Positions 62,905 to 64,000 of a stretch of 64,000 nt of DNA are shown here, in pieces. Numbering within the stretch: position 1 is the stretch's first letter; every line of letters begins with the position of its first letter. The notes under the pieces were generated by a model. It was not told the DNA's origin, made no database searches, and saw only the letters and a program-made list of their open reading frames with translations. The DNA comes from Pseudomonadota bacterium (GTDB lineage Bacteria; Pseudomonadota; Gammaproteobacteria; Pseudomonadales; Moraxellaceae), in assembly GCA_023393635.1 (NCBI GenBank), contig JAEWKT010000062.1, positions 1 to 64,000 on the forward strand, given 5' to 3'. A program made the position numbers and the translations under genes.

Positions 62905-63405
62905 ATGATCGACTCTGAAGGTTTCCGACCCAATGTCGGGATCATTCTGGCAAACGAACACGGACAAGTATTGTGGGCCAAGCGTATTGGCCACAACGCA
63001 TGGCAGTTTCCCCAAGGTGGTATTCAGTTTGGCGAAACACCCGAAGAAGCAGTGTATCGCGAGCTTTGGGAAGAAGTGGGTTTACTGCCTGAACATGTCC
63101 AGATTATTGCGCAAACACGAGGTTGGTTGCGCTATCGTTTGCCACATCGCTATATTCGCCAGGACAGTAATCCTGTCTGCATTGGGCAAAAGCAAAAATG
63201 GTTTTTATTGCAGTTGAATGCGTCGCATAGTCTTATTCGTCTGGATGCCTGCCATCCTGCCGAATTTGATCAATGGACGTGGGTCAGCTACTGGTATCCA
63301 CTAACGCAAGTGGTGGCGTTTAAGCGTGATGTTTATCGCAAAGCCATGATGGAACTGTGCCGCCGCTTACCGCTAAAAACCCCGAGTTCCCTACGATCAA
63401 AATAA
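62905..63405 (+). CDS. rppH: RNA pyrophosphohydrolase
   Basis: 166 residues. The full Nudix box is present (GGIQFGETPEEAVYRELWEEVGL fits G-x5-E-x7-REUxEExGU). The RppH opening MIDSEGFRPNVGIILAN is also typical. It removes pyrophosphate from mRNA 5' ends, triggering RNase E decay. ptsP follows in the same direction, a conserved pairing. Confidence 0.97.
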   Translation: MIDSEGFRPNVGIILANEHGQVLWAKRIGHNAWQFPQGGIQFGETPEEAVYRELWEEVGLLPEHVQIIAQTRGWLRYRLPHRYIRQDSNPVCIGQKQKWFLLQLNASHSLIRLDACHPAEFDQWTWVSYWYPLTQVVAFKRDVYRKAMMELCRRLPLKTPSSLRSK

Positions 63406-63565
63406 TGTTGATCAAGTTACTCTAATCGCAGTAAATTTGGCTAAAGTGATATTGATTAGTGTGATGCCCAGCATAGCAATGATGTTAAAAACCAACCTAA
63501 ACCCTGGACATGGCTTGGCCTATTATAGCCACTTGACACGCGATAAGCCCTAAGCGGAGAAAATG

Positions 63566-64000
63566 ATGTCAGCAATGCAACTGGAAACCCTGCGCCGAAT
63601 CGTACAGGAAGTCGATGCGGCTGCCAGTTTGCATGAAGCATTAGAAGTCATGGTTGAACAAGTGGCTGATGCCATGGGTTCTGAAGTGTGTTCGGTTTAT
63701 TTGCTGGATGAACGTAATCAACGCTATGTTTTAATGGCATCCAAGGGCTTAAATATTGAATCCGTTGGGGTGGTCTCACTGGCCACAGGTGAAGGCTTGG
63801 TAGGTTTGGTTGGCCAGCGTGAAGAAATCGTCAACCTTGAAGACGCTGCCAATCATCCGCGTTTTCGTTATTTACCAGAAACGGGCGAAGAACTGTATAA
63901 GTCGTTTTTGGGTGTGCCCATCATGTACCGCCGCAAAGTCATGGGCGTGATGGTGGTGCAAAACCGTGACAGACGCGCTTATACCGAAGCTGCCGAATCT
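63566..64000 (+). CDS. ptsP: phosphoenolpyruvate-protein phosphotransferase PtsP, N-terminal part (cut by window end)
   Basis: 145 codons are visible and remain open at the window edge. The N-terminal GAF domain has TLRRIVQEVDAAASLHEALE, EVCSVYLLDERNQRYVLMAS and EGLVGLVGQREEIVNL, as in the nitrogen-related enzyme I. That enzyme starts the PTS-Ntr phosphorelay. GGAG lies 6 bases before the ATG at 63566. An ATG one codon earlier is only 3 bases away from it. The PEP-utilising domains lie outside the window. Confidence 0.93.
   Translation, partial: MSAMQLETLRRIVQEVDAAASLHEALEVMVEQVADAMGSEVCSVYLLDERNQRYVLMASKGLNIESVGVVSLATGEGLVGLVGQREEIVNLEDAANHPRFRYLPETGEELYKSFLGVPIMYRRKVMGVMVVQNRDRRAYTEAAES

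Overview
The window reads as a chromosomal segment of a Gammaproteobacterium of the family Moraxellaceae, close to Acinetobacter or Alkanindiges. This is inferred from gene order and protein style, not from a database match. Informative blocks are metY-rimP-nusA-infB-rbfA-truB next to secG/tpiA, pilBCD-coaE, leuC-leuD-(lipoprotein)-leuB beside a divergent LysR gene, uvrC with pgsA downstream, fadB-fadA, and rppH followed by ptsP. Base composition is moderate to AT-rich, and most of the window is ordinary, densely packed core genome.

Layout. 1-7300: the 3' end of a BarA/GacS-type hybrid kinase (HPt domain), a crotonase, an IS5-family insertion sequence whose transposase is split over two frames, a small carbon-metabolism run (glyoxylate/tartronate semialdehyde-type reductase, hydroxypyruvate isomerase, tautomerase-like protein, convergent FAH-family hydrolase) and a SulP anion transporter. 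The SulP gene has a long, apparently structured 5' leader ending in terminator-like hairpins. 7300-17000: an exported double START-like protein, then the minus-strand translation operon, two tRNA genes (initiator Met and Leu-GAG), secG and tpiA. 17000-24600: two small conserved genes, type IV pilus assembly pilB-pilC-pilD with coaE, then a DMT exporter, rlmB and ppnP. 24600-37500: recN, yqgE-ruvX, an ABC exporter, pgsA, a thioesterase, uvrC, and several envelope proteins (DUF3015, DUF4105/Lnb-like, LpxO-like hydroxylase).

37700-43600: the fatty-acid oxidation operon fadBA, followed by a disturbed, AT-rich accessory patch. The patch holds a lipoprotein gene, a decayed second copy of the fadA 3' end with its own copy of the terminator, a gene broken by one in-frame stop, and a VapBC-type toxin-antitoxin pair with a likely operator. 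43600-53600: a FrnE/DsbA-like oxidoreductase, an AaeXAB-like efflux operon, an unknown exported probable beta-barrel, htpG, an LprI-like protein and an NhaC/YuiF-type antiporter. 53600-55700: an arsenic resistance operon (arsR-arsC-acr3), AT-richer than its surroundings. 55700-64000: an alpha/beta hydrolase, the leucine operon, a LysR regulator, a HAD phosphatase, rppH and the start of ptsP.

I see no CRISPR array, prophage or large defence island. The best candidates for something undescribed are the structured leader upstream of the SulP gene, the paired hairpin/direct-repeat element between pgsA and the thioesterase gene, the fadA-tail duplication patch, and a tautomerase-like protein without the usual catalytic N-terminal proline. 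All frame, motif and repeat statements come from reading the sequence. Family assignments rest on recognised motifs, without a search.
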